Shown: piece after piece, positions 60,557 through 64,000 of the stretch
Layout: each line of letters opens with the position of its first letter
Position numbering within the stretch: the first letter of the stretch is position 1
NCBI GenBank assembly: GCA_045646865.1
Contig: JAZRLM010000019.1
Span: 1-64,000, forward strand
Source of the DNA: SIG440 sp045646865
GTDB taxonomy: Bacteria > Bacillota > Clostridia > Monoglobales > Monoglobaceae
Length of the DNA stretch: 64,000 bases
Reading direction: 5' to 3'
Notes under the pieces: generated by a model
What the model saw: only the letters and a program-made list of their open reading frames with translations
Databases searched by the model: none
What the model was told of the DNA's origin: nothing
Made by a program: the position numbers and the translations under genes

Positions 60557-61143
60557 TTGCAATAGATTATCAAATTATTCCCACAGAGGAATTGGTGCTT
60601 AACGATGGCGAAACCGCAAGGCGTTTGCATACTGTACGTGGCTTTGAAATGGATGAGATTGATATTTGCCTTGAAGAACTTAAAAATGTTGTGAATTCTA
60701 AATTTTCGGCGGTGCGTGTACCCGTAAAATATCTTGGTGATGATGCTTTAGATTGTGGATTTGGCGAATTTAAAAGCGCAACACTTATAAAAAACTTGCA
60801 GGGATGCAAAGAAGCATTTATTTTTGCTGTAACTCTGGGACTTGGTGTTGACAGATTACTGACACAGCTTTCCTTGGTTTCGCCGTCAAAACATTTTATC
60901 TGTGATGCTCTTGCATCTTCTATGGCAGAAGCGGCGGCGGAGAAGGCAGAGGAGATTATAAAAGGAAATCTTGAATGCCGTCCGAGATTCAGTCCGGGGT
61001 TTGGCGATTTATCGCTTGAGCTTCAGCCACGCATACTTGAACTTCTTAACGCCCAAAGACTTTTGGGAATAACAACAAATAAAACGTTTCTGATGTCTCC
61101 GGGCAAATCAGTAACGGCAATAGTGGGGATAAAAAATGAGTAA
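60553..61143 (+). CDS. Free-standing MetH activation-domain protein
   Basis: The 196-residue protein matches the C-terminal activation domain of B12-dependent methionine synthase: RPRFSPGFGDLSLELQPRIL, then LLGITTNKTFLMSPGKSVTA. In full-length MetH this domain binds SAM and re-methylates oxidised cobalamin. Here it is a separate gene overlapping metF by 4 bases and metH by 8, so the three are made together. The split is known in Firmicutes and some other bacteria. Confidence 0.88.
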   Translation: MIAIDYQIIPTEELVLNDGETARRLHTVRGFEMDEIDICLEELKNVVNSKFSAVRVPVKYLGDDALDCGFGEFKSATLIKNLQGCKEAFIFAVTLGLGVDRLLTQLSLVSPSKHFICDALASSMAEAAAEKAEEIIKGNLECRPRFSPGFGDLSLELQPRILELLNAQRLLGITTNKTFLMSPGKSVTAIVGIKNE

Positions 61144-63502
61144 TTTATGTGAACTTATTAAAACAAAAAGATTATATTTTGATGGTGGAACGGGAACGGT
61201 ACTTCAGTCGATGGGTCTTCCTGCAGGTACACCGCCTGAAATATGGAATATAGAACATCCTGAAAAGATTACCGAACTACACAAGTGTTATCTTGATGCA
61301 GGGTGTAATATTATTAAATCCAACACCTTTGGTGTTAATTGTTGCAAGTACGAAAACTATGCAGAGCTTATTGAAAAAGCGCTTAACTGTGCAAAAACTG
61401 CAGTATCGGGCAGAGAGTGCGCGTTTGTTGCCTTTGATATTGGTCCTACGGGAAGACTTTTAAAACCTTTGGGTGACCTTGATTTTGAAGATGCAGTTAA
61501 AATATTTGGAGCCAATGTGCGTGTTGCTGCAGAGTGTGGTGCAGACCTTATATTAATTGAAACAATGAATGACAGTTGCGAAACAAAGGCGGCTGTTCTT
61601 GCGGCAAAGGAGAATTGCGACCTTCCCATATTTGTTACCAATGTCTATGACGAAAGCGGTAAGCTGATGACAGGTGCCGTACCTTCTGCAATGATTGCAA
61701 TGCTTGAAGGTATGGGCGTTGATGCTATTGGTATGAATTGTTCATTAGGCCCTGATATGATGCTTGGAATTTTAGACGAATTTATCGAAAATGCATCTGT
61801 TCCCGTTATAGTAAATCCCAATGCAGGTCTTCCCGTTGTTGTTGACGGTAAGACGGCTTATAATATCAACGAAAAACAGTTTGCGGAATATATGAATGAA
61901 ATGGCACAAAAGGGAGCTTGTATTCTTGGCGGCTGTTGCGGTACAACTCCTGAATATATGCGTCTGATGATTGATGCTACAAAGGATGTTGAATATCAAA
62001 ATCCTTTATTCAAGACAAAAACGGTGGTTTCGTCATATACACATTCGGTTGAAATTGGTAACGAACCTGTACTGATTGGCGAAAGGATAAATCCAACAGG
62101 CAAACCTCGTCTTAAAGATGCTCTTCGCGAAAAGAATATGACATATATCCTTAATGAAGCGGTGCGTCAGGAGGAAGCAGGGGTGCATATTCTTGATGTA
62201 AATACGGGGCTTCCTGAAATTGACGAGGCGGAAATGCTTAAAAGCTCAGTTGAGGCAATTCAGGCTGTTACAAATCTGCCCCTTCAGCTTGACTCCAATG
62301 ACCCAAAAGCGCTCGAGGTTGCAATGCGTATATATAACGGCAAACCAATTGTGAATTCTGTAAACGGCAAGGCAGAGAGTATGGAAAGAATCTTCCCTCT
62401 TGTAAAAAAATACGGCGGTGTGGTAATTGCTCTGACTATTGACGAGAATGGTATACCTGAAACAGCAGAGGGCAGGTGTGCGGTTGCCGAAAAAATTGTA
62501 AACTGTGCCAAAGAGTATGGCATCGACAAAAAAGACATAATTGTTGACCCTCTTGCCCTTGCGGTATCATCCGATTCAAAGGGTGCGCTTGTTACAATGG
62601 AATCAATAAAACTTATTAAAAAAATGGGTATTTGCACAAGTCTCGGTGTTTCAAATATCTCCTTCGGGCTTCCTGAACGTGAGAAAATAAATTCTGCATT
62701 CTTTGCACAAAGCCTTGAGTGCGGTCTTGACTGTGCCATTATGAATCCATTCTCTAAAGGAATGATGGATACATACTTTGCCCACCGCGTTTTACATAAT
62801 ATGGATACTGCCTGCACGGAGTATATAGAATATGCAAATTCGGCAGAAACCGAAAAAGTTGCAACTCCACAGAAAACAGACGATAAACCGAATCTTCATT
62901 ATTCGGTAGTGAAAGGAATAAAGGAACAGGCGATAACTTCGGCAAAATGTTTGCTTGAAACCGAAAATCCACTTGATATAATCAATAATCAGATTATTCC
63001 TGCCCTTAACGAAATTGGTATTGCTTTTGAAGAAAAGAGGGCATATCTTCCGCAACTTCTTATGAGTGCCGAGGCGGCATCGGCGGCATTTGATGAAATA
63101 AAGTCAAAAATGCCCGATTCGGGCGGTGAGAGCAGAGGAGATGTTATTCTTGCAACGGTTAAGGGCGACATCCACGATATAGGCAAAAATATAGTTAAGG
63201 TTTTGCTTGAAAGTTATGGTTTTGCCGTATATGATTTGGGCAGAGATGTTGCAGCTGAAATTGTTCTTGAAAAAGCTAAAGAAACAGGTTGTAAACTTAT
63301 AGGACTTAGTGCTCTTATGACAACAACAGTACCTGCGATGGCGGATACTATTGAATTATTGCACAGAGAAATCCCTGATGCAAAACTTATTGTTGGCGGT
63401 GCGGTTTTAAATCAGGAATATGCTGATATGATAAACGCAGATTTTTATGCCGCAGATGCGATGGAAACGGTTCATATTGCGCAAAAGTATTATGAAAATT
63501 AA
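61136..63502 (+). CDS. metH: B12-dependent methionine synthase lacking the activation domain
   Basis: The 788-residue protein transfers the methyl group from methyl-THF to homocysteine. Domains in order: homocysteine methyltransferase (about 1-285; zinc Cys in GMNCSLGP and GGCCGTTPEY), pterin-binding (about 305-560; GERINPTGKPRLKDAL, ILDVNTGLPEID), B12-binding cap (about 590-675) and B12-binding (about 680-788) with KGDIHDIGKNIV, where the His of DxHxxG binds cobalt. It ends where the activation domain would begin; that domain is encoded just upstream. Confidence 0.94.
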   Translation: MSNLCELIKTKRLYFDGGTGTVLQSMGLPAGTPPEIWNIEHPEKITELHKCYLDAGCNIIKSNTFGVNCCKYENYAELIEKALNCAKTAVSGRECAFVAFDIGPTGRLLKPLGDLDFEDAVKIFGANVRVAAECGADLILIETMNDSCETKAAVLAAKENCDLPIFVTNVYDESGKLMTGAVPSAMIAMLEGMGVDAIGMNCSLGPDMMLGILDEFIENASVPVIVNPNAGLPVVVDGKTAYNINEKQFAEYMNEMAQKGACILGGCCGTTPEYMRLMIDATKDVEYQNPLFKTKTVVSSYTHSVEIGNEPVLIGERINPTGKPRLKDALREKNMTYILNEAVRQEEAGVHILDVNTGLPEIDEAEMLKSSVEAIQAVTNLPLQLDSNDPKALEVAMRIYNGKPIVNSVNGKAESMERIFPLVKKYGGVVIALTIDENGIPETAEGRCAVAEKIVNCAKEYGIDKKDIIVDPLALAVSSDSKGALVTMESIKLIKKMGICTSLGVSNISFGLPEREKINSAFFAQSLECGLDCAIMNPFSKGMMDTYFAHRVLHNMDTACTEYIEYANSAETEKVATPQKTDDKPNLHYSVVKGIKEQAITSAKCLLETENPLDIINNQIIPALNEIGIAFEEKRAYLPQLLMSAEAASAAFDEIKSKMPDSGGESRGDVILATVKGDIHDIGKNIVKVLLESYGFAVYDLGRDVAAEIVLEKAKETGCKLIGLSALMTTTVPAMADTIELLHREIPDAKLIVGGAVLNQEYADMINADFYAADAMETVHIAQKYYEN

Positions 63503-63509
63503 ATAATTC

Positions 63510-63530
63510 GGGGTTGCTGTGTGGCAACCC
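63510..63530 (+). terminator. Terminator after metH
   Basis: GGGTTGC pairs with GCAACCC around a 7-base loop, and TGAAATTTTT follows. The stem is short. Confidence 0.6.
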
Positions 63531-63562
63531 TGAAATTTTTAAAAGAAAATATAATTTTTCTA

Positions 63563-63599
63563 TTGACTTTAACGCTTTACTATGGTAAAATGCTAAAGT
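63563..63599 (+). promoter_or_regulatory. Promoter and palindromic operator of the TrpR-family regulator gene
   Basis: -35 TTGACT at 63563-63568, a 17-bp spacer and -10 TAAAAT at 63586-63591. An imperfect 15-base inverted repeat, ACTTTAACGCTTTAC (63566-63580) and GTAAAATGCTAAAGT (63585-63599), with 12 of 15 positions pairing, covers both boxes. A repressor bound there would block RNA polymerase. Confidence 0.7.
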
Positions 63600-63624
63600 A
63601 TGATAAATAAGGATGTGAAAAAAT

Positions 63625-63921
63625 ATGGCAAAGATACATACTCCCGAGATTGAAAGATTAATGGAAGTAATCATAAAACTTGATACAAAGGACGAGGCTT
63701 TAAGTTTTTTTGAGGATATTTGCACAATAAAAGAAATTCAGGATATGTCTCAAAGACTTCAGGTTGCAGAAATGTTGCACCAAAGCAAAAGCTATATTGA
63801 GATTTCAAAGGAGACAGGTGCCAGCACAGCGACAATCAGCCGTGTTAATAAATGCCTTAACTATGGTAGTGACGGATATAAGTGTGCACTTGAGAAACTG
63901 TACGAAAGTGAGGCAGAATAA
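63625..63921 (+). CDS. YerC/YecD-family TrpR-related regulator
   Basis: The 98-residue protein is a TrpR-fold helix-turn-helix regulator: FFEDICTIKEIQDMSQRLQV, then the reading head YIEISKETGASTATISRVN. In Firmicutes this family is predicted, from regulon reconstruction, to control histidine biosynthesis (sometimes called HisR). The short frame after it looks like the start of HisZ, which supports that role. The palindrome over its own promoter suggests autoregulation. Confidence 0.85.
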   Translation: MAKIHTPEIERLMEVIIKLDTKDEALSFFEDICTIKEIQDMSQRLQVAEMLHQSKSYIEISKETGASTATISRVNKCLNYGSDGYKCALEKLYESEAE

Positions 63922-64000
63922 ATGAGCTATATTAATTCAGTTCTGGAAAATGATGAAAAAATAATATTCAAACTGCGCGAGCTTTATTCAAAATACGGAT
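63922..64000 (+). CDS. hisZ: Probable ATP phosphoribosyltransferase regulatory subunit, N-terminal 26 codons (partial)
   Basis: ATG 63922 directly follows the stop of the regulator gene, and the frame runs off the right edge. The encoded start ends FKLRELYSKYG, which matches the HisZ (class II synthetase-like) opening, where a 'LR.LY..YGY' block is conserved. Only 26 residues are visible, so this is a tentative call supported by the upstream regulator. Confidence 0.45.
   Translation, partial: MSYINSVLENDEKIIFKLRELYSKYG

Noticed and set aside
1..64000. CRISPR arrays, tRNA or rRNA genes, prophage structural genes
   Set aside because: No regularly spaced repeats, no tRNA or rRNA-like sequence and no phage head, tail or lysis genes were found on reading the window.

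Overview
The window comes from the chromosome of a low-GC, spore-forming Bacillota, most likely a gut-type member of class Clostridia. Reasons: an alpha/beta-type small acid-soluble spore protein, SpoIVB, a SpoIVFB-like protease, RemA and RqcH, Firmicutes-style strong Shine-Dalgarno sites (AAAGGAGG), and the housekeeping order rqcH // yicC-remA-gmk-rpoZ-priA-def-fmt-rsmB-rlmN-prpC-prkC-rsgA-rpe-thiN. The species cannot be named from the sequence. No rRNA, tRNA or CRISPR array was seen.

Bases 1 to about 11,100 are an accessory island. It opens with the 3' end of an IS3-family transposase whose right end seems to cut into a zincin-like gene, followed by an unknown gene and an ORF with an internal stop. 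Next comes a tightly packed rightward run of six defence genes: an AbiE toxin-antitoxin pair, a BcgI-like restriction-modification protein with a half-length specificity subunit, and a Gabija-like pair (OLD-family ATPase/TOPRIM nuclease plus UvrD-like helicase). The only good promoter for the run lies before the AbiEi antitoxin gene and sits between perfect 13-bp inverted repeats. The island closes with three leftward genes including a TnpV-like transposon protein.

Bases 11,200-28,600 hold transport, sporulation and metabolic genes: an EamA transporter, a TAXI-type TRAP uptake system, a MATE exporter, an AraC regulator divergent from a GH109-like oxidoreductase-fold protein, an acyltransferase, a SASP, a PRC-barrel protein with an unlisted 53-residue membrane protein, spoIVB, an asparagine-rich 38-residue peptide, an unknown probable spore protein, a DUF4886 protein, an MFS transporter, PspC, a SleB-type hydrolase and an AAC(3)-family acetyltransferase. 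Two decayed genes lie here: a fused glycyl-radical enzyme/activase remnant and a hydrolase tail.

Bases 28,600-44,300 are the conserved information-processing cluster, with coaBC absent and a YugP-like protease gene between fmt and rsmB. Bases 44,300-52,500 carry a large secreted protein with a duplicated C-terminal domain, a SpoIVFA-like/SpoIVFB pair, two radical-SAM-associated genes and rplU-rpmA-obgE, with rng and prp missing.

Bases 52,700-59,600 hold an RbsABC-type sugar ABC importer with an RbsD/FucU mutarotase, an SDR dehydrogenase and a HAD phosphatase; related short repeats lie between the last genes. Bases 59,700-63,500 encode a methionine-synthesis operon: metF, a free-standing MetH activation domain and a MetH lacking that domain. 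The window ends with a TrpR-family regulator, a palindrome over its promoter, and the first codons of a probable hisZ.
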